Assembly: GCF_000701705.1 (NCBI RefSeq)
Contig: NZ_JNJP01000007.1
Location: 29,851-93,850, forward strand
Direction of reading: 5' to 3'
DNA from: Bilophila wadsworthia ATCC 49260
Lineage (GTDB): Bacteria; Desulfobacterota; Desulfovibrionia; Desulfovibrionales; Desulfovibrionaceae
Length of the DNA: 64,000 nucleotides
Positions 35,304 to 44,357 of the stretch are shown in pieces. Position 1 is the stretch's first letter. Each line of letters begins with the position of its first letter. The position numbers and the translations under genes were made by a program. The notes below the pieces were generated by a model. It was not told the DNA's origin and did no database searches. It worked only from the letters and a program-made list of their open reading frames with translations.

Positions 35304-35376
35304 TTTTGAGTGTATGGAAAATGGTTCCTTTTCTGTCAACGTAGAGTGAAATGTTCTTCATCTCTTTGACTCAAAA
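35304..35376. promoter_or_regulatory. Distant inverted pair upstream of the S24 repressor
   Basis: TTTTGAGT (35304-35311) and ACTCAAAA (35369-35376) are exact complements 57 bases apart, starting 14 bases before the repressor ATG. They could be two half-sites or two operators bound cooperatively by the S24 protein. The sequence between is AT-rich, as in a promoter. Confidence 0.35.
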
Positions 35377-35460
35377 TAAAAAGTGAATAAATTTCATTTC
35401 ATTATATTGATTAGGGCATCGTTTTTTCTCCTTAAAAAATATTTTTGAAGTTACAAAAAA

Positions 35461-35495
35461 TACACAAAAAATGCTTTTATGTGCATTTTTGTGTA
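35461..35495. other. AT-rich hairpin
   Basis: TACACAAAAAATGC pairs with GCATTTTTGTGTA, one extra A on the left arm, across a loop of about 8 bases. It lies in an AT-rich stretch without genes, 170 bases upstream of the repressor gene. Could be an operator, an RNA hairpin or a terminator for unseen transcription. Confidence 0.45.
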
Positions 35496-35501
35496 CAGAG
35501 A

Positions 35502-35538
35502 GCCCGCAGGAGTCGAAATATCGACGTACTACGGGCTA
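35502..35538. other. Nested hairpin next to the AT-rich hairpin
   Basis: AGCCCG pairs with CGGGCT at the ends, and an inner GTCG/CGAC stem closes a small loop. Directly follows the hairpin at 35461-35495. Together they might be a small structured RNA; no known family is recognised. Confidence 0.35.
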
Positions 35539-35896
35539 CACATGCTTTCACAGAGCTATAAATATACAGTTATCTATCAAAAATATCTTTGTTTATAGCA
35601 TGTTATCTAAAATAAAGGTGAACAAAATCAAAGCTGGCTGTCAACACGCCGAGGGCTTGCGAAAACGCGGAGAAATCCGTCATCCGGATGGCATCTATGT
35701 GTTTTATTAATAGAAATGATGTGGTGGATAAGAGATAGGTAAAAATGGGATGGGTATGTGCCAAAAGAGTGTGCGAGCGAATCGTGGCATCCCATCCATA
35801 CCCAATGGTGCAGAATTCCCCCGAAAAGGAAATGACTAGACACATCCTTGCTTCATTTTTGAGCAATTACACAGCGTAAGGAATTCTATCCTGCTC

Positions 35897-35931
35897 ATGA
35901 GAAAGCCCCCTTCCTTCCGGTCGGGGGCTTC
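35897..35931. terminator. Terminator-like hairpin
   Basis: GAGAAAGCCCCC and GGGGGCTTCTC pair across about 12 bases. No convincing gene ends beside it on either strand, so either a short transcript from the AT-rich region stops here or it is left over from lost genes. Confidence 0.5.
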
Positions 35932-36445
35932 TCCTATATTCCCATGTCCCTGATGGGCATCGCCACGATGCCGAGCATATAGCCATACATCCAGGTTTAG
36001 AATCTGGTGATCGGGGTCATGCCGTGCCCCTCGTCAAGAGCTTGTCGGCGATCCACTGCTGGTTTGTCTCTTCCTTAGGGCCAATACAGGCATATCCACA
36101 CGGACTCTCAGTAAAGCCCGATATAACGAAGGCATTCAGGACGCCACATCCTGGCGCTTGCTCGCATTGCCGATGCGCTCGGGAGAACTGATGGAGACGT
36201 TTAAAAGCCCCTACCCGTTCCTTCAACCTATTCCAATTTGGCGATAAAGCTCGCGAACGAAATCGGCCTGAAAACAAAGCAGTATATGAAACAGAGGGAA
36301 ACTAAGAAGCGGGTAATTTTCGGCGTTTGGTGACCCGTTTTGAACGTCTCTAGGTACACCTTGATTCAACTAAACTAGGTGCATTAGATTCGTCTTAGAA
36401 ACATTTTGAAATGCCCTTTACTATGTCTTTCCCCGCAAAAGCGAC
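35932..36445. other. Gene-free stretch
   Basis: About 510 bases with only short frames and no motif I can name. Together with 35540-35896 it forms a 1.2-kb gap of lower G+C between the repressor operon and the secretion cluster, probably decayed foreign DNA. Confidence 0.5.
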
Positions 36446-36474
36446 AAAAAAAGGCTCCCTTATGGGGGAGCCTT
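36446..36474 (-). terminator. Terminator of the glycosyltransferase/secretion transcript
   Basis: AAGGCTCCC and GGGAGCCTT form a hairpin next to a seven-A run that reads as a T-run on the minus strand, just past the glycosyltransferase stop. Confidence 0.85.
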
Positions 36475-36480
36475 CCTTAT

Positions 36481-37698
36481 CTACGATGTCTGCCGAGCTT
36501 TTTTCCAGTCGGCATACGTCGACAGGAGCAAGTCCATGTGGCGCGGAATCTGCACTTTCAGGTTATATTCCTCCACAATGCTCTGGCGGGCAGCCGCTCT
36601 CACCGGGCCCATGGCATCCGAGCGGGCCAACAGCTCCGTCGTCATATCCGCAAGCATGTTGTGATCCCAGAAGTCACACAGGAACCCGTTTTCGCCGTGC
36701 CTGACCACTTCCCGGACAGGTTCCGTATCCGAACTGACCAGCAGGCAGCCGCAGCTCATGGATTCGAACAGCCCCGCCGAAAGCGCGAACGGTGCCGTAA
36801 AATACACATGCACCGTGGAAGCCCGCAACAACAGCCGGTACTCCTCGTAAGGGCGGAACCCCACGAAATGGACACGGCGGGAATCGACAGGCACCTCTTC
36901 CCGCAGGCGCTCCAGCGAAACGGTCTCGTCGCTCCCCTGTCGCTCCGACGCCATGATCAGCACATGGCACTCGGGACGCGCCGCGAGCAACCGGGGCAAA
37001 CTCCTGTAAAACTGGGGGAAACCACGAAAAGGCTCCAGCCCCCGGCCCGAAAACGTCACCAGTTCCTTGACGGTGGAAAGATCACATCCCTCGATACGGA
37101 AGCGCTCGGGCTTCGGGGAAAAGAAATCCGTGTCCACGCCTTCGTGGATCACGTGAATATGTTGTGCAATCTGCTGCGGGTACTGCTTTTTTTGCCAGCT
37201 CGTGGCCGTGACCACCAGATCGCATTCCGCAAGGGCATTGAGCTGGCAGAGGTTACGGACGCGGCTCTGGGCAAACTCCACGGCGGGCCGGGCCGCCCCT
37301 TGCGTGAAAAAGGTGTAATTGGCCCCTTTTGTATAATACCATTCCGCATACACGGCATGGAACGCCTGAGGGAAAATATCCTGCGCGAAAAAACTGCATC
37401 CCCATCGGGGATGGGCGTAGACGATATCCGGTTCAAAGCCGCCCTGTTGCAGCTTCAACAGCGCATTGGCAAAACGTGAACCGTAGCGCATCATCTGCAG
37501 CAATTCCCGCTCGGCCCTGTCCTTCGCCATAACCGGCTGGACGCCGGAAACCGTCAGATTCCGAACGCCGGGAATCCACACATCCCGCCTGCTCCGCTCC
37601 GAAAGGAACACGATTTCATTGCCGGGAAGCCCACCCAAGCGCGCCGCCAACTGCCGAAACGGCCCTGGAAACGTATGATGCAGAAAAAGGATGCGCAT
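36481..37698 (-). CDS. Glycosyltransferase, GT4-like
   Basis: 405 residues from ATG 37698 (MRILFLHHTFPGPFRQ), the usual opening of GT4 enzymes. The C-terminal half holds the nucleotide-sugar domain: LVTFSGRGLEPFRGF, RVHFVGFRPYEEYRLLL and the acceptor/donor motif STVHVYFTAPFALSAGLFESMSCGCLLV with the catalytic-type E in GLFESMSCG. It likely adds sugars to a surface polysaccharide or glycoprotein. A TTG at 37749 is in frame but would overlap the upstream gene. It lies 32 bases downstream of the HD-GYP-like gene and may act on the secreted adhesin or on matrix sugar. Confidence 0.85.
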   Translation of the reverse strand: MRILFLHHTFPGPFRQLAARLGGLPGNEIVFLSERSRRDVWIPGVRNLTVSGVQPVMAKDRAERELLQMMRYGSRFANALLKLQQGGFEPDIVYAHPRWGCSFFAQDIFPQAFHAVYAEWYYTKGANYTFFTQGAARPAVEFAQSRVRNLCQLNALAECDLVVTATSWQKKQYPQQIAQHIHVIHEGVDTDFFSPKPERFRIEGCDLSTVKELVTFSGRGLEPFRGFPQFYRSLPRLLAARPECHVLIMASERQGSDETVSLERLREEVPVDSRRVHFVGFRPYEEYRLLLRASTVHVYFTAPFALSAGLFESMSCGCLLVSSDTEPVREVVRHGENGFLCDFWDHNMLADMTTELLARSDAMGPVRAAARQSIVEEYNLKVQIPRHMDLLLSTYADWKKARQTS

Positions 37699-37729
37699 AG
37701 CCCACACCGGTCCCTTTGGTATCGCCTCG

Positions 37730-39814
37730 TCAGGCGTTTTCGTCAGCAAGGCTTCTGACGAACTTTTCCCCCGCAGGCGTCTTCAAGTATTCACGCAACG
37801 CGTGCACAACATGTTGATCATACTTAGCCGATTCGGATTCCAGAATGTTCAGGGCCACGTCCACGGACTTGGCGTTACGATACGAGCGGGGCCGGATCAG
37901 CGCGCAGAACGTGTTCGCAACCGACAGGATACGGCCGCAAATGCCGATCTCGTCCCCGTGCAGCTTTTCGGGATACCCGGAACCGTCCATAAACTCGTTC
38001 ATCTGGGAAATGGCTTCCATGACGGGCAGTTCGAAGTTGATGTTCTTCAAGGTCTCCCGGGCATATTCCACATGCCGCTCCATAGCCTGACGCTCTTCCG
38101 GCGTGAAGGCGCCGGGCTTGGTCAGCAGCTCGCGGGGCAACTGCATCTTGCCGATCTGCGACAGGCTGGCAGCCGTGCGGACGGTGCTCTCGTCTTCCTC
38201 GCTGAGGCCGAGGGTCTTGACCAAATCGCCGCCCAGGTTCGCCATGTACGAGGACTGGCCGCCCAAATACGGGTCGACGGCCTCGATGGCGTGCATGAAC
38301 GCGGCGATGGTCTGCCGGACCATACGCTGGTTGCGCTCCTGCGCATCGACAAGCTGCGTGATGTCGCGGAACACCGAAACCGTACCGGTGATCACGCCGC
38401 TTTCGTTGCGGTACGGCGAGCACGTGATCTGATAGTGGTACTTCTTCGACTGCAGCCACATCACGTCCTTGAACATGAAAGACTGCTCGCTTTGGATGGC
38501 CACGTCCAGCTGCTTATACAGCCGCAAGGCGGTGTCATAGCCAAAAATCGCCGCGCAATCCATGCCCACAAGCTCTTCGTCGGAACGCCCAACCATACGC
38601 GCGAACGCCTGGTTGGCATACTGGACCATGCCGCCCTTGTCGGTCAGGACGATGCCGTCCACAAGCGCGCTGTTGATGCCGTCGAGGAGCTGCTTCTGCT
38701 GATTGGAAATCTGATACAACTGGAGCAGTTCGGCGCTCACATTCCGGGCGTTGCGCCCCACGAGCCACCACCAGACGGCCAGCAGGGCCAGCAGCACGAC
38801 CACGACCGCAATGACCGCCCATATGACGATCGCATTGCGCTGCGCCAGGAAGGGCTTGAGCGCGGCCGCCACCGGCACTTCCTGCACGACCAGCCACGGC
38901 AGCTCGGGAACCTTTACGCCGATGCTGTATACTTCATCAGGCGAGCCGGCCTCCCCTCCCCGGATCCCGAACGGCAGGCTGTCGCTCTGCCCCAGCTGCC
39001 AGCCGGGCAAATTCTGGATATCCGCGGACAGGGGCAAAAGATCTTGCAGCTTGGTTCCGACGATCTGGAAAACGTGGGTAACGCCGAACGAGCTCTCGCC
39101 CTTCGCCGTATCAATCGTTTCACCGAGTCGGGAAGAAACCATCAGAGACAGCAGAAGCGTAGCCACCGGCTTTTCCGAGCGGTTTTCAACATACTGGGGG
39201 GCGAAGATGGGAACGACCAAATCAAGGACCAGCCCATTGCTGGTCTTGCGCACGGGCAGGATGCCCAACTTGCCCGACTCGACCGCCTGCCGGATGCCCT
39301 GCTGCTGTTCCAGCGAGAGCGCCGGGGGCGTGACGTCCGTGGAAAGGTACGTCTGGGCGTCCGCATTGGTGATACGGGCGCGCAGGAATCCGGAATAGGA
39401 AATGAATTCCTGCAAAAGGTTCTTCATGAGCGGAAGCTGGGAGGCCAGCTGCGACAGGTCGTCGTTCCCGGAGGGGCTGTCCCCGGAGGCTTTCAGGAGC
39501 GGGGAGAGATCATTGCCCAGCCCGTTGACTTCCGAGGCGAACAGCCGGAAAAGATCCGCGCTGATCAGCCGGTTGGCCTGATTCTGCATGGAGTTGAACC
39601 AAAGCGAAAGCGCGTTGGCCTTGTTCTGGGCCGTAAATTGCAGGCGGCGCTCCACATCCTGTTTGAGGGACGTTTCCGCCATGTTGATGTTGAACCATGC
39701 CAGACTGCCCGCAGCGCACAGCACAAGCACAAGAATGACGGCCATAAACCAGCCCATGCGCCTGTACGCCGCGGACTTGTTTCCCACCTTAGACTGGGGA
39801 ATGACTTGTTCCAT
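37730..39814 (-). CDS. dCache-PAS-degenerate HD-GYP membrane protein
   Basis: 694 residues. Membrane segment at about 21-41, a periplasmic Cache-like domain (about 45-325), a second membrane segment at about 329-352, a PAS domain (about 373-490) and an HD-GYP-like domain (about 495-680). In the last, the metal-binding residues are lost: the usual GHS is GGQSS (Gln520), LHDIGK is LSQIGK (552-553), and HHERWDG is MNEFMDG (605-606), though DGSGYP remains. It should not hydrolyse c-di-GMP but could still bind it or act as a signalling scaffold. ATG 39814 has GAGGGG upstream. Its place beside lapG suggests it does the job of LapD, controlling the protease from the inner membrane. Confidence 0.85.
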   Translation of the reverse strand: MEQVIPQSKVGNKSAAYRRMGWFMAVILVLVLCAAGSLAWFNINMAETSLKQDVERRLQFTAQNKANALSLWFNSMQNQANRLISADLFRLFASEVNGLGNDLSPLLKASGDSPSGNDDLSQLASQLPLMKNLLQEFISYSGFLRARITNADAQTYLSTDVTPPALSLEQQQGIRQAVESGKLGILPVRKTSNGLVLDLVVPIFAPQYVENRSEKPVATLLLSLMVSSRLGETIDTAKGESSFGVTHVFQIVGTKLQDLLPLSADIQNLPGWQLGQSDSLPFGIRGGEAGSPDEVYSIGVKVPELPWLVVQEVPVAAALKPFLAQRNAIVIWAVIAVVVVLLALLAVWWWLVGRNARNVSAELLQLYQISNQQKQLLDGINSALVDGIVLTDKGGMVQYANQAFARMVGRSDEELVGMDCAAIFGYDTALRLYKQLDVAIQSEQSFMFKDVMWLQSKKYHYQITCSPYRNESGVITGTVSVFRDITQLVDAQERNQRMVRQTIAAFMHAIEAVDPYLGGQSSYMANLGGDLVKTLGLSEEDESTVRTAASLSQIGKMQLPRELLTKPGAFTPEERQAMERHVEYARETLKNINFELPVMEAISQMNEFMDGSGYPEKLHGDEIGICGRILSVANTFCALIRPRSYRNAKSVDVALNILESESAKYDQHVVHALREYLKTPAGEKFVRSLADENA

Positions 39815-39887
39815 AACGCCCCTCTCTTTATCCGTTCCACTCGTCTGCATGGTCGTTCACTACACGTTCCAGCCGGAGCCCGACGGG

Positions 39888-40730
39888 CTAACGGCCCGTC
39901 TTTTTAGGAGCGGAAGGCGTCAAATGCGCCCACCGGTACTCCTCGTTCACTGAAAATTGCGGCCGATAATGCGAAAGCCGTTTGTGCGACAAGACCGCGT
40001 TGCTCAAATTGTCGAGTATCCATGCGTCCCCGTCCAGGTAGACGGCGGTGACGGCATGGTCGAGGTTGCGAAGCGTATCCTTCAGCACGACAATCCGCAT
40101 CTGGGAAGCGGGAAAGCCCAGGTCGCGCAACGCGAAATACTTGGCAATGGCGAAATCCTCGCAGTCGCCCGACTTTTGAAAGAACTCCACGGGCGTCTCC
40201 CAATAGTCCATGACGCCCCATACATCCATATCGGTGCGGTAAGGCCATCTGTTGATCAACACGTTCACGGCCTTCACCTGCTCAAGCGGGGACATGCCCG
40301 ACAGCTTCGCCTTGATGTCCTTCCATGCGCCCTGCCCGGGGAACTGCCGGTTAGCCACGTATCCCGGATTCTTCCGCTCCTTTTCCAGAACGGAGGTCCA
40401 TTTCGGCATCTTCCCTATCTTGCTCCTCATCTCCAGCGTCCCGAACAGCCGTATGGGGCCGCCCTCTCCCCGCTTTCCAGCCGGGGCCGCCTGCGCCTCC
40501 GGTTCCCGCGCGGGCTCGGCCGGGGTTACGGCTGGAGGCGGGTCGGACGGCGCCGCAACCCGGGCACCCTCCGCCTTGTTCCTGTTCGACAGAAGCGAAC
40601 CGACGGAACTCCGCTTGAGGAGTATTTCGTCGTCATCATCCGCAGCAAACGCGCCGGGATACGGCAATCCGACGAAAATACTTACTGCAAGCAGGCCCGC
40701 GAGGACACGAAGCCACCTCCAGAGGATCAT
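39888..40730 (-). CDS. lapG: LapG-like periplasmic cysteine protease
   Basis: 280 residues: signal peptide (LRVLAGLLAVSIFVGLPYPGAFA), a Pro/Ala-rich linker, then the bacterial transglutaminase-like protease domain. The catalytic triad is visible as Cys190 (KSGDCEDFA), His225 (NLDHAV) and Asp240 (WILDNLS). LapG cuts the N-terminus of giant RTX adhesins and frees them from the outer membrane when c-di-GMP is low. It starts directly after the stop of the membrane-fusion gene of the type I secretion system (TAA-ATG), so the two are co-translated. No adhesin substrate is in the window. Confidence 0.9.
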   Translation of the reverse strand: MILWRWLRVLAGLLAVSIFVGLPYPGAFAADDDDEILLKRSSVGSLLSNRNKAEGARVAAPSDPPPAVTPAEPAREPEAQAAPAGKRGEGGPIRLFGTLEMRSKIGKMPKWTSVLEKERKNPGYVANRQFPGQGAWKDIKAKLSGMSPLEQVKAVNVLINRWPYRTDMDVWGVMDYWETPVEFFQKSGDCEDFAIAKYFALRDLGFPASQMRIVVLKDTLRNLDHAVTAVYLDGDAWILDNLSNAVLSHKRLSHYRPQFSVNEEYRWAHLTPSAPKKTGR

Positions 40731-42107
40731 TTACCTTTCCCGCAAGGCGTTCTGCCGGGCCTTCAAAATCGGCTTCAAAATATAGTCGAGAACCGTCTTC
40801 TTGCCCGTCAGGATATCCACGGTCGTCACCATGCCGGGGATGATCGGCAACTGCTCCTTGCGGTACGAAATGGCGTTCTTGTGCGTGCGGACCTTGACCA
40901 GGTAGAAGAACTCGCCGCGCTTGTCCTCAATCGTATCGGCGCTGATCTGCTCGAGATCGGCCTCAAGCCCCCCGTAGATGGAAAAATCGTACGCGGAAAT
41001 CTTGACCATCGCCTTCTGCCCCGGATGGAGGAAGGCCACGTCCGCGGGACGAACCCGGGCCTCGACCAACAGAGTATCGTCAAGCGGCACAATTTCCATG
41101 ATTGCTTCGCCGGGTTTGACGACGCCGCCCACCGTGTTGATGTAAATCTGCTTGACGGTACCCCGGACGGGGGATTTCAATTCCGTCCGCGTCACCCGGT
41201 CGCCGCCGGCGGCAAGGGTTTCCTTCAGCGAATTGAGTTCCGTGCGGCGCTTGCTGATTTCGGCGTTGATTTCCGCTTCCATTTCCGCCTTGCGCAACGT
41301 CAAACGCTGCTTCGCCTCTTCGGCGGCGGCCTGCGCCTTGGGGATGGAAGACGCCAGCGATTCGATATCGCCTTGCAGCGACACGACCTTCTGCTCAAGC
41401 CCCAGGTAGTCGACGCGGGAATAAATCTTGCGCTGCATCAGCGGCGCGGCGATGTTCCGCTGTTCAACGGCAAGCGCAAGGCTGCGTTCGGTCTGGCGTT
41501 TCCTGCCGGTCAGTTCTTCGACTTCGCGCGAGCGCTGCTCATACTGCGATTGCAGCAGGCCCATTTCGGCGTTCTGCTGCTGTTCGCGGGCATGGAAGAT
41601 GGCCATCTGGTCAGCGATGGCCTGCGGGTGCGAAACCGACAGTTCTTCCGGGAAGGCGGGCGATTCGCCTTTCAGCTCGGCGTCGAGGCGGATGATCGAA
41701 AGCTCGTTCTCCAAGATCCTGTTCTGGGCGTCGCGGTATTGGCTCTCGGCAAGTTTGTTGTCGAGCTGCGCAAGCGGCGTGCCCTTTTCAACGATTTCCC
41801 CTTCACCGACCAGGACGGCCCCCAGGATACCGCCTTCAAGGTTCTGGATGATCTGCGTGCGCTGCGACGAAATGACCTGCCCGTTGGCGTGGGTCACCTC
41901 ATCGATTTCGGCAAAGTTCGCCCAGATGCCCAAAATGAGGAAAAAGAGGCCGACAGCCAATGAAAGGAAGCGCGCCCCGAGGCGCGGCTTGCGCGCCAGT
42001 GCGGCTTCCACCTCGTTGACGTAGGGGAGCTCCTCCGAACCGATGGCCTGGGTGCGGGTATCGTTTGGGAGTTGAGGCTGTTGCGGTTTTTCAGGTTGCT
42101 GCGGCAT
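40731..42107 (-). CDS. Type I secretion membrane fusion protein (HlyD family)
   Basis: 458 residues: Pro/Gln-rich cytoplasmic N-terminus, one membrane segment (FLSLAVGLFFLILGIWANFA), a lipoyl-like half (VTHANGQVISSQRTQIIQNLEGG), a long periplasmic coiled coil (about 140-300, rich in Glu/Ala/Arg), the second lipoyl half and the C-terminal RTX-exporter signature (PIIPGMVTTVDILTGKKTV). It bridges the inner-membrane ABC transporter and the outer-membrane TolC channel. Corresponds to LapC in Lap-type systems. It follows the ATPase gene after 10 bases. Confidence 0.93.
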   Translation of the reverse strand: MPQQPEKPQQPQLPNDTRTQAIGSEELPYVNEVEAALARKPRLGARFLSLAVGLFFLILGIWANFAEIDEVTHANGQVISSQRTQIIQNLEGGILGAVLVGEGEIVEKGTPLAQLDNKLAESQYRDAQNRILENELSIIRLDAELKGESPAFPEELSVSHPQAIADQMAIFHAREQQQNAEMGLLQSQYEQRSREVEELTGRKRQTERSLALAVEQRNIAAPLMQRKIYSRVDYLGLEQKVVSLQGDIESLASSIPKAQAAAEEAKQRLTLRKAEMEAEINAEISKRRTELNSLKETLAAGGDRVTRTELKSPVRGTVKQIYINTVGGVVKPGEAIMEIVPLDDTLLVEARVRPADVAFLHPGQKAMVKISAYDFSIYGGLEADLEQISADTIEDKRGEFFYLVKVRTHKNAISYRKEQLPIIPGMVTTVDILTGKKTVLDYILKPILKARQNALRER

Positions 42108-42117
42108 GACTCAATCC

Positions 42118-44334
42118 TTACTGTTCGGTCCGGGGCGCGGGCTGCTCGCGCAGGCGGCGCAACACTTCGTTCTTCGGACCATCCGCAATGATACGCCCAC
42201 CTTCCATAACGATGAGCCTGTCCACGAGTTCCAACATGCTCAGCCGGTGCGTGATCAGGACCAGCGTCTTGTTGCCCATCACCGCTTTGAGGCGATTTTT
42301 GATCATCTGCTCGGACGCATTGTCCATGTTGCTGGTCGGCTCGTCGAGGATCAGGATGTCCGGGTCCCGCACCAGCGCGCGGGCCAGGGCCACGGCCTGG
42401 CGCTGGCCGCCGGACAGGGACATGCCCCGCTCGCCGACCTGCGCCCCGAACCCGGCCGGGTTGGAACGGATGAACTCCGTCACGCCCGCCAGCGTGGACG
42501 CCCGCAGGATCATCTGGTCGTTGATGGTGGGATCGCCGAGCGCGATGTTATCCCGGATCGTGCCGTAAAAGAGCACCACGTCCTGCGGCAGGAAACCGAC
42601 CCTGCCCCGGAGGTCCGCTTCGGCAAGCTGCCTGATGTCCACGCCGCCGAATTTCACGGCGCCGTCCCGGGGCTGGTACAGCCCGATCAGCATCTTGCCG
42701 AGCGTGGACTTGCCGGACCCCATCCGCCCGACGACGCCGACCTTCTCGCCGGGCTTGATGAACACGGAAATGTCCGTGAGGGCCAGACGTTCGGCGCCGG
42801 GGTAGGCAAACGCCAGATCCTCAAACGAGAACGAGGCGTCCAGCTTGCCGAACTCCACGTACTCGTTGTCGTTCTGGCCTTCGGAGGGAAGCTGCATCAG
42901 CAGATCGAGCGCCTGCAGGGACATGCGGGAATTTTGCAGTCGGGTGAGGAGGCTTGCGATCTGCATCAGCGGGGCCATTGCCCGGCCCACCAGAATGTTC
43001 GAGCCGATGAGCCCGCCCATCGTCATGGTGCCGTCGGCAATCCGATAGACGCCCCAGATGACCATGCCCACGGACACGGCCTGCGTGACCAGCGTAGAGA
43101 TGGTGATGGCGAGATTGTTGTATTTTTTGGCCACGCTGCCGGCTTTGGCCGAAACTCCGACCACCTGTTCCCAGAGGTGCAGCATCCGGCTTTCGGCCAT
43201 GCACGCCTTGAGAGTCTCCAGCCCGTTGACCAGTTCGACAAGCAGCGCATTCTTCTGCATGTTCTGCTTATAGCCCTGCTCCGCCGTGCGCTTGCCGGCC
43301 TCCTGCAGCACGATGCCCGTAATGATAAGCACGGGAATGGCGCACAGCGGCAGAATCACCAGCGGCCCGCCGATATATCCCAGCAGGAGCAAAGCCACAA
43401 CAAGGAACGGCAGGTCGATGAACGCCAGAAGCGTCGAGGAGCTGAAAAATTCGCGCAACGACTCGAATTCACGCAAGTTGTTGACCAGCGCGCCGGTCGA
43501 TTCGGGCTTGGCGTCCAGCCGCATGGTCAGCACTTTCTGCACCAGACGGCTGGAAAGCACGACGTCCGCGTTGCGGCCCGCCACGTCGACGAAGTAACTG
43601 CGCAGGTTGCGCAGCAGGAAATCGAAAAGGTAGGCTATCAGGATGCCTATGGCCAACACCCAGAGCGTATCCACCGCGTTGTTGGGAATCACGCGGTCGT
43701 ACACGTTCATCACGAACAGGGGGCTGATGACGCCGATCAGGTTGATGACCACGCTGGCGAAGGCCACATGCCGATAAATCGGCATGTAGTAAAGCAGGAC
43801 GTCCCAGAACCAGCGCTTCCCCTTGAGGAGCCGGATGCGGTCGGCCCGCTGGTCAAGCCGGGCCTCGCGCGTGGCGAAAATGGCGTATCCCGTGTACTCG
43901 TCCGCCAGCATCTGAAGGGGGACGGGCTGCACGCCCTCCCCCGTTTCCGGGAAAATCACTCCCGCCTTGCCGTCATCCAGGGACGTCAGGACGCACGAGC
44001 GGTCACGGGACAACAGAAGGATACACGGAAGCACCAGCGTGGAAATGTCCTGAAGGCTCTTCCGATAAACGATCTTCCCTTCAAGCCCTGCACGCTTTGC
44101 CGCGTGCAGGCAGGCCCCGGGAGAGACACGCCCCGTCCCGGCCAACCCCGCCATCAGAAACGCCGTGGAAACGGACTTGCCGCGAAGCCGCAGCAACGTA
44201 ACCAAACTGTGCACCAGCGGCGGAATGAAATCCACGTCCGAAGGCGATAAACCGTCGTTGACCAGCGGGACGGGCTTCTTCTGTTCCGGCGTATCGGGCT
44301 CTCCCCCCTTCGGGGGTTGCATCACATCAGCCAT
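42118..44334 (-). CDS. Type I secretion ABC transporter (LapB-like)
   Basis: 738 residues: N-terminal C39-like domain without the catalytic Cys, six-helix exporter domain, and an ATPase with Walker A GRMGSGKST, signature LSGGQ and Walker B ILILDEPTS. The C39-like domain (about 40-160) usually docks the secreted protein instead of cutting it. Together with the neighbouring HlyD and TolC proteins it forms a complete type I secretion system. The LapG-like protease downstream suggests it exports a LapA-type adhesin. The gene sits 23 bases after the TolC gene. Confidence 0.93.
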   Translation of the reverse strand: MADVMQPPKGGEPDTPEQKKPVPLVNDGLSPSDVDFIPPLVHSLVTLLRLRGKSVSTAFLMAGLAGTGRVSPGACLHAAKRAGLEGKIVYRKSLQDISTLVLPCILLLSRDRSCVLTSLDDGKAGVIFPETGEGVQPVPLQMLADEYTGYAIFATREARLDQRADRIRLLKGKRWFWDVLLYYMPIYRHVAFASVVINLIGVISPLFVMNVYDRVIPNNAVDTLWVLAIGILIAYLFDFLLRNLRSYFVDVAGRNADVVLSSRLVQKVLTMRLDAKPESTGALVNNLREFESLREFFSSSTLLAFIDLPFLVVALLLLGYIGGPLVILPLCAIPVLIITGIVLQEAGKRTAEQGYKQNMQKNALLVELVNGLETLKACMAESRMLHLWEQVVGVSAKAGSVAKKYNNLAITISTLVTQAVSVGMVIWGVYRIADGTMTMGGLIGSNILVGRAMAPLMQIASLLTRLQNSRMSLQALDLLMQLPSEGQNDNEYVEFGKLDASFSFEDLAFAYPGAERLALTDISVFIKPGEKVGVVGRMGSGKSTLGKMLIGLYQPRDGAVKFGGVDIRQLAEADLRGRVGFLPQDVVLFYGTIRDNIALGDPTINDQMILRASTLAGVTEFIRSNPAGFGAQVGERGMSLSGGQRQAVALARALVRDPDILILDEPTSNMDNASEQMIKNRLKAVMGNKTLVLITHRLSMLELVDRLIVMEGGRIIADGPKNEVLRRLREQPAPRTEQ

Positions 44335-44357
44335 GCGGACACTCTCAACGCAGGAAC

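Noticed and set aside
36017..36277. A small minus-strand gene in the gap at 35.9-36.4 kb
   Set aside because: 86 codons with no ribosome site, odd composition and no motif; more likely decayed DNA.
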